The notes beneath the pieces are model-generated. The model saw nothing but the letters and a program-made list of their open reading frames with translations, ran no database searches and was not told where the DNA came from. The translations under genes and the position numbers were made by a program. A stretch of 64,000 nucleotides of DNA from Corythoichthys intestinalis (taxonomy: Eukaryota; Chordata; Actinopteri; Syngnathiformes; Syngnathidae), in NCBI RefSeq assembly GCF_030265065.1, contig NC_080407.1:56461666-56525665 (forward strand), given 5' to 3'. Every line of letters starts with the position of its first letter. The stretch's first letter is position 1. Shown here one piece after another: positions 1 to 14,837 of this stretch.

Positions 1-1242
1 TCCAGTGGATGGGAACCGGAAGGGCCGGCTTGTCCCAAGCGTTGTTGCTTAAGTGACAGCCTTCATTGAGTCCCTTGAAAAAAATTTCATGAGTATAGAA
101 TGCAATCCGTCTTCAGATGAAATATTAAAAGTGTCCTATTGAGAAATGTACAGCCTGCGCAGACATGAAGTGGCAGTATGCACCTGAAAGTCGCTTGCAA
201 TCTGCCTGTTTGAATTGTTGTGCATACAGCTAACATTCAACTGATGAAATGGTAAATGGTGTTATACTTGTATAGCGCTTTTCTACCTCTCAAGTGAATT
301 GGTGATTTGTGTCAGGTGCTGTTAATCAATAAATGGCCACTTGCCTCGGCGTGTGTCGAGTGTGCGCAAGCCAGTCAAGCTTGAACCCGAGACTACAGTG
401 TTTTATTTCCTGTCTAATGCTTTAGTCGGTTTTCCAGTCCTACTAAGATGGCAGTCGTCTCCTCCACAATTTGTTCTTTGGGCTCATTTTCATATTGTGA
501 GATTCCTCTAAAACAACTAGCATTTGACGGTTAGTGACTCACTTCTCTGACGTCCATCGGCCCCTTCCAACCGTAGTGCGACACGGCTCCTGTACACAAC
601 GGTTGGGTGAATAAAACTACGATATCATACCCATCATTTACTTCAAAAGAATACGATCTCTTCGCAAAGTCACGGATAAGGTTGCCGTTGAGTACAAACA
701 ACAATTACATCGGCTGGAGCCTACAAGTAGCTTAGCTTAGCCTAGCTTGTGCGTAATGACTCCGACAAGTAGGGGGGAAAAAATCTATAACGGAAATAGG
801 CTTGTTTTGTTGAGGGGAAAAAAGGTTTGCTTTTTTTATGGCGGGAATGGGCTTCCATATCATGGACTGTAAACCCTAAATTCAGACATGTAAAAACATG
901 ATTATTCAACTCACATGCCAGACCATCTGAAAAATAAGGAATTTATATGTATGTTATGTATGTTAAAATGTAAACCAAAAACTTATACAGGGTTTTTCAG
1001 AAATCTATAGCTTAACTAGCCTTTTTTGTAAGATATTTGTATGAAACGGTGTTATAATAAAAATACTCAAAGGCCTATATTTGTATATGTATTATCTTAT
1101 ACACTAAAAAAATACGTTTTCTAACACGTACATCCACTAGCGTCTACATCTGCTGTCGTATTGTTTTTTTTGTTTGTATTGTTGTTCATTTGTATCTTGT
1201 TAATTGGGTGAAAAAATCACTCGAGAGGAAATGGCGTCGTTT

Positions 1243-1254
1243 CGCGCATGCGCA
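1243..1254 (+). promoter_or_regulatory. NRF1 consensus site
   Basis: The 12-mer CGCGCATGCGCA fits the palindromic NRF1 consensus YGCGCAYGCGCR exactly. NRF1 sites typically mark CpG-type housekeeping promoters. It lies about 800 bases upstream of the tnk1 start codon, or it could serve a gene beyond the left edge. Only the motif match is seen; function is inferred. Confidence 0.35.
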
Positions 1255-1854
1255 GTAGCCATCCGTGTCACTACCCGATACCACTAGGTCACGTCAGAGA
1301 CTAAAAATCCCGATTGACCGGTTTGCCGACATACAGCCGTCGTGTAGTTCTGACGCCAATTTTTGGACACAAAACTTTTCAAACAGTACTAAAATTGGCA
1401 ACTATTTTGGGGGGTTACAATTAAAAACAAGTGAATATTTTTATGATGAAAATGTTTATTCATCTTGAATGCAGCATTGCATGGATTGAATAAATGATAC
1501 CATTAGAATTATAAATGAACTATTATTTTTGTAGCGTAAACTGGTATTAAAAGAGCTTCATTTAACTTCCAAACACGGTTGACTCATTGTTTGGATTTTT
1601 TTTTGTTTGTTTGCGTGTCCATTCAGGTGAGACGCGACCGGAAAAGGGCGTGCCCTAACCCGGAAATGGAGGGGGGGGGGGGGGGGAAACTTTCCCAGGT
1701 ACGATCTTCGAGTGTCGCTCCCAAATCCGACCGAACGATCTACAATTGACATTTCCCTATATTTTTTGGGGAGCGAAAAGAAATTTGCCGGGCCAGGACC
1801 GGGACGACTTTTGAAGACAATCCAAGAGATTTTTCTAGGGCGGGCCGAGCCGTC

Positions 1855-1920
1855 ATGGCTGGCTCGTCACCGCCCGACGTGAAAGTTTGTCACAACGAGT
1901 TCGGAGCAACTTTCCAGTAA
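1855..1920 (+). other. Upstream ORF (21 codons) in the probable tnk1 leader
   Basis: An ATG opens a 21-residue reading frame (MAGSSPPDVKVCHNEFGATF plus Q) ending in TAA, just upstream of a good GTAAGT splice donor near 1928. If this stretch is the first tnk1 exon, the frame would be an upstream ORF able to lower translation of the kinase. There is no homology I recognise, so it may be chance. Confidence 0.25.
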
Positions 1921-2044
1921 CTTTACAGTAAGTCAATACATAATATCAATATTGCGTGTAAGCGTACTTGACTAGTCATGACGCTGTCATCCTGTATATC
2001 TACTCACCTATTGTCAACTATTTGATTTATGAAGGTTTACGATT

Positions 2045-6050
<4,006 letters not shown>

Positions 6051-6086
6051 GCCGTCGCTTTTGAAAAGACTCACTTTGATGACACT

Positions 6087-6151
6087 TTTATTTTTTTTTT
6101 ATATCACCGTGAACGGGACACGTGCATTACAGTATTGCTCTGTAAAATAAA
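6087..6151. terminator. Overlapping poly(A) signals of tnk1 and plscr3
   Basis: An AATAAA on the plus strand at 6146-6151 lies about 95 bases after the tnk1 stop codon. On the minus strand an AATAAA (plus-strand TTTATT) sits at 6087-6092, about 300 bases after the plscr3 stop. If both are used, the two convergent transcripts overlap by roughly 80 bases as antisense 3' UTRs. Signals are seen; use is inferred. Confidence 0.5.
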
Positions 6152-6389
6152 CTCATTTCTGATGATTTGCATTGACTAACTGGTGTCCTTGTACATTGAA
6201 GGAGCAATATGTAAGATTTGCACTTTGGTTATTGATAAAAATACTAACTATAGTGGAATAGTAACATAAGGTCAAGTGGCAATACAATCAGGCACTTGCC
6301 TTGAAATATTTCCCAAATATGGACTCGAGGAGTGCAAATAAGGCGACAGCGGCTGTCGGCAATCACGGGGAGAATATTCCTTCGCTGTC

Positions 6390-9300
6390 TTACGAGAAGA
6401 CGGTGCTGCGCTGGTTGGCCTCGCCCACCTTCTCAAAGAACATGAAATCCTGGAAAAGGAAGAAATGCTCAGCTAGGGATTGGGAAATCGAGGAGAAGGA
6501 GAATAACGTACGATGAGGAAGCAGGCACCCAAGAGGACGGCTTTCATCTTGACATCCATGTCCAGAGGGAACTGGATGCCAAAGTTGTCTGTGTCGGTGA
6601 ACACTTCCTTCAGGAGGCCGCTCCACTGCTTGCAAATGCGACCGATGGGCTGACCCCCGTCTTTGCCCGTCAGCTGCTCGCCCCGAAACGACACGTGAGG
6701 GGAAGAAAAAAAAAAAAAGACTACATTTTTGGAACCCTACGCGGTAGTTTGAAACGAGCTGCCATCCGGAGACTTCAAAGTTTTTTTTTCACCTCAAAAG
6801 TGACATCGCCACAGCAGTTGCAGGCAAAGCAGGGGCCCTCCAACTTCATCAGGGTCTCCTTGTTGGGCCCCTGGATGGAGAAGCGCGGTAGGAAGGGGTG
6901 CCAATCCTGCTTGACGAAGCCCACCGTCGTTCCCGGCGGCGCCTGCACCTCCAGCTGCACCGTACGGCTTCAGATTATTACACTTGACCATTAGACGGCC
7001 AACGTGATACCGTTCTATTTACTGTGCCATCGACGGACTTCATAGCCAACATTCCAGTGAATTCTTCCAACGTACAAAATGTTTCTGCCATTTTACGTGC
7101 CGAGGCCGCCCGCCACTTAACGGACGTCGCGTGCACGGAGTTAAGGGCCCAAACAAGAGGCGCTCAGTGAGCGCTGAGGGAAAACCACGTGGGAGAAAGA
7201 CAAACAAGCTTGCCTTTCACCTCTGAAACGATGCTATGAATGCATACGCACTTTTCGGCTGAAAATGTTAGCACGCTATAAGCTATTTCAATGTCTTGCT
7301 TTTTTTATTTGATTTGGATGTATTTTTCAAGGCTGTCACATGATCGGGTCCGATCAGGTCATTTTGTAGAAGGTCCGAATTGGGTGAACTAGATGGCCTT
7401 TTTAAAACGTATCGATTGATTTCATAGCCCATTTTTGGCCTAACGTAGCGGTTTAGCAACGGGCGGTTAGCTCCATCGAGGCCCAGGTTCAACCCCCGCT
7501 CGGAATTACTTTTACCACCCCTCGTAAAAGGTATGGAATCACCAGTCTCGCACCAGCACTCACTCAGACATTTTATCATGTCGAACAAACTCTGAAAAAA
7601 ATAGAATGAATGAGTTGAAAAGTGCAATTCTTTGGCATTCAGAAAAGAAGAATAAAAAAACATTGTGGTGCTCAGTAAATGTTACTTTTATAGAGCAAGT
7701 GCAGGGAAATATATATGGAATCACTCCATTCTGAGGAAGAAACTATGGCATCCTGAGAAACAATCAAAACACATCTCTAGTAGCACCACCTTTGGCTTTT
7801 ATGACCGCTTGCAGTCTCTGCAGCATGGACTTGATGAGTATTCTTCATCAATTTGGTGCCAACTGTCTTAGATTGCAGTTGCCAGATCATCCTTGCAGGT
7901 CGGAGCCTTGACGTGGACCATTTTTTTCAATAGGGTTGAGATCTGGGCTATTTGCAGGCCATGACATTGACCGGATCAGTCTTTCTCCAAGGAATGCTTG
8001 AACAGTTTTAGCTGTGTGGCATGATGCATTGTCAGCTTGAAAAATGACAAACATATTTTCATTTGAAGGGACAAGAAAGCTGTCCAAAATTTCAATGTAA
8101 ACTTATTGAAGATTTACCACAGTGCCTTTGCCTGACATGCAGACCCATATCATCAAGGACTGAGGGAGTTTTGGATGTTTCCTTCAGGCAGTCATCTTTG
8201 TAAATCTCACTGGAACGGCACCAAACAAAAGTTCCAGCATCATCACCTTGTCAAGAGTCAAGAATCTGCATTGGACAAAGTGATGATGCTGGAACTTTTG
8301 TTTGGTGCTGTTCCAGTGAGATTTACAAAGATAAAATGTCTGAGTGAGTGGTCGTCCGAGACTGGTGATTCCATGCTTTTTGCTAGGGGTTGTATGTTTT
8401 TATCGATGTCTTTATCGGGCGGGCCCTCGTTTAAACGGCGGGAACACACGTACCTCCTGCAAGCAGCACGGGCACCAGCAGGAGACGCAGCGGAAGGGCC
8501 TGATCAGGCGGATGACCTCGCGATCGCCGTTGTCCTTGATTTTCATGTCGAAGCTGCGGAGAGATCCGCAACAGTTCCTGGTGCAGCAGTCGTTCTTTTC
8601 CTTGGCTTTGTAGATCTTCTGGCCCAGGCTGTTTTTGATCTCGTACTGGTTGTTGGTCTCGAAGCCGATGAACGCTAAGAAAACGCCGGCGGTTAGCACC
8701 CGGGCGGGGATGCGTTTTAGAACCGTCGGGTCGGGCTACCTTCCAGAAGCTCCACTTTCTGATGAATCAGAATCTGGTCGATCTGAAAAGGGGAAAACAG
8801 AAAGGAGTCATTTTAGTTTGAGCATGACAGCACGACGTATCTTTCAAAGGTTGACTGCAATAATAACATTTAAATGCAATTTCTGGAGAAATGGCGCGGG
8901 GATGCTTTGCTCTCCCATGGGCAATTCATTTTCGGGTAACATCCTTGTTAACTCATCGGCTGCCATTGAGCGCGCTACACGTCCAATCCATTTTGACCGA
9001 AGGATGACCCAAGTGGGATTTTTTTGTGCAAACACAAGTCCAATTTTGATCAAACACAATTTCAGAGAATAACTCACCTGAGTGAGGTATTCAAGTCCCG
9101 GCGGGACCCCGACAGGGACCGAGGCGGCCGGCCCCGGCACCGCCGGCGTCCCGCCGTAAGGAGCCGCTCCTCCGCCGTAAGGGCCCGCCCCCATCTGTCC
9201 CGGTTGAAACAATACAGGGGGTGGACTTTGGTTGTAGTCTACACTGAAGCCCGGAGGAGGGGCCGGTGCGGAATCCCCGTAGCCGCCCTGGAATGTGGGA

Positions 9301-9889
9301 TAAGGGGCCACCGACTGGCCCCCGTGAGGAGTCATCGGGTAGGGCCCCTGAGGGGTGTAACCTGGTGGAGGAAATGTGCTTTTCTGTAGGAATTTGACCG
9401 AAACGGGGACGCGCCGAATACCATTGACGGCGCTGGACGTTCGATTCCCGGAAGTGGGCGAACGTCCAGCACCGTCAATGGCGTGGAATGAGTTAAATGT
9501 CAAGAAAAAAATGACCAGCTTGATACTTGAGGCTGTAACTTGAGTGTTTCATTTCATTCATTTTGCTTTTATTAACAATGTCATCATTTGTAAATTTACT
9601 ATAAAAATGTGAAAAATATAATAACAGTTCAATATGATGATAATAATTGCCAATATTGTTTTTTTAATGACCAAAAATAGTCACTTGCTCTATAAAGGTT
9701 ATCGTATTGCCGTCCTCTGTAGTGACCGTTGACCCTGAAGGGGTTAAATGGCGTCCTTTTTTGTTTTTTTACATTGAAAGAAAAAAAAAAACTCCAAATG
9801 TGCCATGTGAAGTTGATTTTTTTTTTGTATGTTACCACAGTAAAAGTCAAGGTGTTGTCATTTTTATCGTGTTAATGCTTACCTGACAT
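6390..9889 (-). CDS. plscr3: Phospholipid scramblase 3
   Basis: Exons in transcript order: 9889-9883, 9361-9078, 8782-8740, 8674-8454, 6954-6793, 6673-6512, 6449-6390; 312 residues, phases closed. The first coding exon has only seven bases (ATG TCA G). Residues 1-97 form a Pro/Gly/Tyr-rich domain. The scramblase core follows, with [18 protein letters not shown], cysteine clusters (CCTRNCC and CVSCWCPCC) that are palmitoylated in this family, the [15 protein letters not shown] stretch, an EF-like Asp-rich loop ([14 protein letters not shown]) and a C-terminal hydrophobic helix [19 protein letters not shown]. Human PLSCR3 (295 aa) acts at mitochondria and moves phospholipids, including cardiolipin, between leaflets in a calcium-dependent way. 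Position next to tnk1 matches human 17p13, which favours PLSCR3 over other paralogues. The long intron 4 (6955-8453) contains a dead Tc1/mariner element. Confidence 0.92.
7516..8392 (-). mobile_element. Tc1/mariner-type element, decayed and rearranged, in plscr3 intron 4
   Basis: Terminal inverted repeats of about 60 bases face each other: one near 7516-7575 (reading ATGGAATCACCAGTCTCG), the other near 8330-8392. Between them the minus strand encodes a fragment of a DDE transposase at about 8087-7887 with ADNASCHTA and [15 protein letters not shown], the latter being the conserved Tc1/mariner block around the second catalytic Asp and the E/D region. The N-terminal helix-turn-helix half is missing. 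A second, internal inverted repeat of about 50 bases (8185-8240 against 8278-8332) shows that one end was duplicated and flipped. The element cannot encode an active enzyme. Confidence 0.75.
9415..9490. repeat. Small palindromic repeat family, compact copy in plscr3 intron 1
   Basis: CCATTGACGGCGCTGGACGT and its near-perfect inverse ACGTCCAGCACCGTCAATGG face each other across about 24 bases, a strong hairpin just upstream (in transcript sense) of plscr3 exon 2. Confidence 0.7.
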
Positions 9890-11710
9890 GACGCTAGCAC
9901 TTCCTGTTAATTCCTCCTAAAAACACGAACAATTCGTTGTCAATAAGACCGCATTATTGTCGTTTTCAAAAGCAACATGCTTCAAAAGACATTAACCGTG
10001 TTTTCCTTTCTAGCTCTTGAGGTGATATTTGAAAAGGTTGAAGCGGAAATCTGTTCCAAGTTGAAACTTCAACACGACGAGTTCGCCAGACCACAATTAT
10101 CGTTGTTTTGTTTCTGAAAACGCCGCCGCAACGAACTCACCTTTTTTGTGGAATGAGATCAACAAGTTTGCGGACCTTCCAAGCGAGAGAAACGAAAGTC
10201 GTCACGGGAGAGGTTTGGCGTGGTGGCCTAATCTTCTCTTCTTCTTGTCCCAACACAACAGTCTCCACGACTCCTCCCCGATAAAGCCCCTCTCCTCTCC
10301 TCTGCTCTTCTCTTTTCCCTCCCTTTTCTTTTTGTCGACGCTGAAGGATGTTTCGAACCTCCGAAAAGCGCTGAAAAACGTTCCTTCCTCTCACTGTATT
10401 GAATAGGACGCCGTAGGAAAATGAAAGGAAGTCGAAATGAAGGCGTTTCAGTCTTTGATTTGTGGCGTTTCGACTTCGATATGCGGTTAATCGCTTCGGA
10501 GTGACGTCATTGGACTTCAGGCTGTTTTGCCGCCGAAGTACAACAGAGGGCGACATTATTCGAATGACGCATACCTCACACTGACGAGGGACTCATTTAC
10601 CGGATTGGCTGACACCGATAGCATGGCGGTAGACGTCCGATCCAAGTTGACAAGGAGGGGCACAAATGGTCCCGTTTCTTCTGTTTTTTTTCAAAATTTC
10701 ATCAAAAACTTTTCATTTTGAATCGTGTTGTGTTGCGGAGACGCCACCTAGAGGCTCTTGAGAGCAGTGTGTGCATTGAAAACAAAAATAAGCGTCAGTT
10801 CTTTTTCCAAAGACTTTTATTTCTTTGAACTACCGTTATTGAAAACAATATTGAACTGCAGAAAATATAGATTTGTTTTTGCATTGGCTTTTATACGGAA
10901 GCGTAGCCCCGACACACCAGGGGGGGAAAAAAAAAAAAAAAAAATCAAGCTCAGCCTCACGTTAGAACGTGAGAAATTTCGGCGTTTTCAAACTTTTTTC
11001 CTGGCGTGACAGAAATACGCTTTCGTATCTTTCACATATGTACATTTTTCTCCGAGAACACGATATGTACAGGTGTTCTCCCCGCCGAGTCGAAACGAGA
11101 CATCCTAAAGTGTTCCCGAACGGGGAGAGAAACAAACCAACAACAACAAAAAAAGAAAAAAAGGGCGCCCAGGAGCCGAACAAAAGAACATGAGGAGCAA
11201 AACCGGACGACCATATAGGAACTAGCGAGCCTCGCGAAACCAAACTCCTCGTATCTAAAAAAATAATCAAATAAAATGGCATTGCTAAGCGCTCTGGGGT
11301 GAACGTACTTGCATTCTCAAAATCCAAAAGTGCACTGCTTCTATCATCTAAATTATTTTTGAAACTTAGGAGGGCTTCCCGAAAAGGGGAATTCAATCAG
11401 ACGGGTTCACCTAAAACAGCCATTTGGCTTTGCAAATCACTCTGCAGGTTTTTTTAAAGTGACATTTGGCATCAATGTCCTTTTAACTGACGACAACAAA
11501 AGGAAAACAACCCAGTAACAAAACAACATGTTTTATCATAATGTTGTTACAAAATGCTAACATTTTACAGAGGCCGCAAAGAAACAAACCTTGGGTCAAG
11601 ACGGATAAATAACGAATAGTGATTGTCAAACCAATTCTCCGCATGTGGCTAAATGTTCGGCTCGAGGCGACGCAACCGGGGAGGGGAAGGGACAAAGCGC
11701 AGACTTTCAT
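9890..11710. other. Region between plscr3 and phf23 (plscr3 promoter and leader, phf23 3' UTR)
   Basis: No coding gene seen. The part nearest plscr3 (about 10140-10560) is rich in C/T on the plus strand and probably holds its promoter and 5' leader. From 11710 down to about 10816 the minus strand is probably the phf23 3' UTR, because a minus-strand AATAAA is present at 10816-10821. An A homopolymer (about 10927-10943) lies in it. Assignments are inferred from gene positions. Confidence 0.4.
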
Positions 11711-13964
11711 TTAAGAGTCTTTCTTGTGTCCCGAGCGCCTGGAGTGCATGCACTTGTGGCAGTAGAAGATGTCGGGAACATTGGACTTCTTGATCTTGAC
11801 GCAGGACAAGTGCACCCAGATGGCGCACTGGTTGCACTCGATCATGGGTCGGCCGGCGAACGGCTTGCCGCAGTAGCACGTGATCAGATCCCACGAGTCG
11901 TCACCTGGGGGGGAAAAAAAAAACAGCCGCTATTAGGTAAAGATGGACAAATGTCGCTGAAAACCGAGCTACGCTCTCTTCATTTCATTTCAGAAAGAGG
12001 TCGTCAAAACCACAGTTAGCCAAAGTAGATGAGAGATTAACATGATCAAACCCACCCGACTCCACCATGATGTCTTCGTCGGCGATCCAGGTCTCGCACT
12101 CGCTGGAGCTCACGTCGACGTCCCTGCCAGCCTCTTCGGCTCCGAATTTGTCGGCCGGACGCGGGCTGAGGCCGGGGTCGGCGTGCGGCGCCGCAGAGGG
12201 GCTCCCGCAAAGGGGCCGCCACGTTTGATCGTCGCCGTGCGGCGCCGAGCTCCTCGGCTTCTTGGCTCTGGGCAGCTTGGAGTTCTTGCTCCGCTTGATG
12301 CGCGCGCGCTTGTCGCCCTCGCTCGCCGCCGCTAGCTTCTTGGGCTTTCTGTCGTACCTGCGCACGGCCTTGGCGCCGGCCGCCTGACTATCGTACAAGG
12401 AGTCCTTCAGCTGCATCTTGTCCAATAAAGTGCTCTCGTTTGCCGCGCTTTTGTCCTTATTGGCGCGGGCCTTGTGGACAAACGTGTGGATGGTGCGGAT
12501 GTCTTGGTTGCAGTCCCCCGACGTCCCGCTCACCGAGTCGCCGCTGCCGTCCGTGGACGAACTGTGAGCGGAGCCGGAAGAAGTCGGGGACCACGGACTT
12601 TCCTGAACGACACAAGAAGCGGGTATTCAAGGTCGGTCGCCGCACGGATCGGTTGTCGCACTTACTATAACGTGACCGCCGGAGGGCAACGCCGTGCGAT
12701 TCACAATTGCACCTGGCAGATTTTTGGGGTTTGTTTTAAAGCTGAAGTACCGTTTTATTTTTACAAGGTCAATTTCCAAAATGAATTCTCTTTTACATAA
12801 TAGAATGCATTATCGCTGGAAATTGTTTTCTAGCAGCTAAAACTTGAATTTAAGGCACTCCAACGAGAACGCGCAGGCAGTCATTCTAGAGCGCGTCATC
12901 ACCGCTTCAGACAGTGAATAGCTATTGGACACCATGTTTATGTCCAATAGCTAGAAGGTGTAGGTGTTATTCTGAAGCTCACCTCGTTGGGACTGGGGAT
13001 GTAGCCAGAATACGCCAAAACAACACTGCAGAACTTGTTGAAGTCCTCCACCGTCCTTCTCTTCCTCTCCGGGGGCTACGAGCATGAACAGTCCAAAGTT
13101 GATGATGATTTACTCAGTATGTACGAGGTGATGTCAATGTGTATGGGCAACTTACCAAAGGTTCGGTTTTGCACGTCAAAAGTGAGTCTGTTGGTGGAGA
13201 CACAAATATTTGATATCCAAAAGACCTTCAAGGGCTTCAATTACAAGCAGTTCAATGAAGTGCATTTCACAAATACAAATTTAAAATCATACGTAAATAT
13301 GAAATCGAGGGTTCCTTTTCAATCCGTCTCATCACAAATACCACCGTTTTCTCGACGTCAAGAAGCCATTCGACACATTAGATACACCAAAAGCCCACAT
13401 TTGGTGTGAATTCAAGTGAAAACATGTGGCAAAACACCCAAGATGGGAAAAGTTGACTTAGCCGTTAGCGGCTAACGTGCTAACCACGCCGAAGCTCGTG
13501 AAATGTAAGCAGAAAAGCTCTCGGTGTCACTTTTCAAGTCAGAAGTCGACGTACCTCGGCTCGGTTTGCGACGGCAACGGTTAAAAATGCACTGACGCAC
13601 AAGTAGCACAACTTTAATCCGAGATGTTTTGTTAGCCGACGACGTCGGCCAGCTCCGCGCATTGATCCAACCCAAAGCAACGCGGCGTTGAAAAAAGGCA
13701 ACCGCCGGCTTCAAAAACGATGCGGCCAATTCGAATAAGAGTGGAATTATTGGCTTGATTCGGTGGGAAACTTTGCGCTAGTTGTGGGGAAATTGGAGAA
13801 TTGTCATCGACGCAAGCGAAACGTTGTTAGCAACATGCTCCATTTCTCCCGCAGTCAGCCAACGTAACGTGTTAAAGCCCTCCACTCGGCAAATCGGCTT
13901 ACTTTATGAAGCCCTCATCGATGCGAGTCATCATACCTTGGTGCTCGGACATTATGTCGAGCAT
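11711..13964 (-). CDS. phf23: PHD finger protein 23
   Basis: Resolved exons in transcript order: 13075-12983, 12602-12056 and 11904-11711 with phases consistent. The probable first coding exon is 13964-13937 (MLDIMSEHQ), but its phase does not join directly to 13075, so a small intermediate exon or another donor is missing from this model. The first resolved exon encodes [20 protein letters not shown], a PHF23 hallmark. A middle region is rich in Lys/Arg, followed by [20 protein letters not shown] and a C-terminal C4HC3 PHD finger ([18 protein letters not shown], then WVHLSC and FYCHKC). PHF23 binds H3K4me3 through this finger and is known as a partner in NUP98 fusions and a brake on autophagy. 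The PHD ends only 11 residues after its last cysteine. Human PHF23 lies close to CTDNEP1 and ELP5, as here. Confidence 0.88.
12919..12953. repeat. Perfect 13-bp inverted repeat with 9-nt loop
   Basis: TAGCTATTGGACA at 12919-12931 is mirrored by its reverse complement at 12941-12953, inside a phf23 intron just downstream of the exon ending at 12983 on the minus strand. It could form a hairpin in the nascent RNA. No known element is recognised. Confidence 0.5.
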
Positions 13965-14837
13965 TGTCCCCCTCGACGAGCAGGGCCTCGAGGTCCGAAA
14001 AACGGGAGCCAGTCAACTAGCCGGAGCGAGGCAGGCGGCAGGCGGCAGGCGGTCGTCGCGGTGTGCCTTCAGCTACCCAAACGCTCGCCCGCTCGGGATG
14101 GCTGGCTGCAAATCCTGAAACGCCGACTGGAAGGAAAGAAATGTTCCTTCGACAACCTCGCGGCAGGCTTCCAAAAGACCCTTCTTCGAGGTTTCTCGCC
14201 TCGTTTTAAATGTCGTCACACTATCGACGGGGACGGAAAAATACACTTTTCTGTCGCTCGTCCCATTCCGCTAGAGCTACAGTGAAAAACGGCGTCGCCT
14301 CTGTACAGCTCGGCTGTAAAACATCGTTCGATTCAAGCAAGGGTGCAGAAGCCCAACTTCTCCGATGTCAAAATGTATACGGAGAAATCCGCATGTATTT
14401 AATCTTTGGTAGTTAGTCAAGACGACATAACAGCCAGGATTTCCCACACTCCGCCCGCCTCTGTGTCTACGCGCGGCACAACGCTCTCGAGTCAATCGGC
14501 GGAACGGCTTGCCCTAGAGGACGACGGGAGATGAAGTTTGAATAGGCGAGCAAGCAACGCGGGTTCTGCGCGTTTAAACTTCATTTCCCACAGGGCGCTG
14601 GGAAGGAAGTCAAGTCCCTCCCCCGCCAATGCGAACGTTTTTTTGCCAAGCTACGCGACTAATTTTCGCTACAAGACACAGTCACGGCGATATATCCGTT
14701 CGCGAGATACAAGGACGGTTTTCCCGTCGACAATGTTACGCACTTTAGCGCGTGCTGCCACTTTCAGCCAGTCGGGGTAAAGGACGACACTTAACAGATG
14801 GTTGCGTATGCTAACTAGCTTTTGCATCCTTAGCATC
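13965..14837. promoter_or_regulatory. Shared divergent promoter region of phf23 and elp5
   Basis: The start codons of phf23 (minus, 13964) and elp5 (plus, 14838) are 873 bases apart and point away from each other, so this gap must contain both promoters. It is rich in CpG and has no TATA box in an expected place. An open frame on the plus strand across 13782-14285 has no protein-like composition and is not annotated. No individual transcription factor site is claimed. Confidence 0.5.

Larger units (their letters stand above)
1..2044. other. Intergenic / 5' flank of tnk1
   Basis: No protein-coding gene is recognisable here. Near 246-290 there is a short copy of a sequence that I recall as very common in fish genomes (TAAATGGTAAATGG followed by a TATAGCGCTTTTCTAC-type motif); a second copy lies near 40056. 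A consensus NRF1 site is at 1243-1254 and a G homopolymer at about 1669-1686. A probable untranslated tnk1 exon ends at a GTAAGT donor near 1928 and carries a 21-codon upstream ORF (1855-1920). The acceptor would be the AAG just before 2035. This leader model is an inference. Confidence 0.4.

Noticed and set aside
13782-14285. Plus-strand frame of 167 codons between phf23 and elp5
   Set aside because: It overlaps the phf23 start exon on the other strand and the divergent promoter, and has no domain or compositional sign of a protein.
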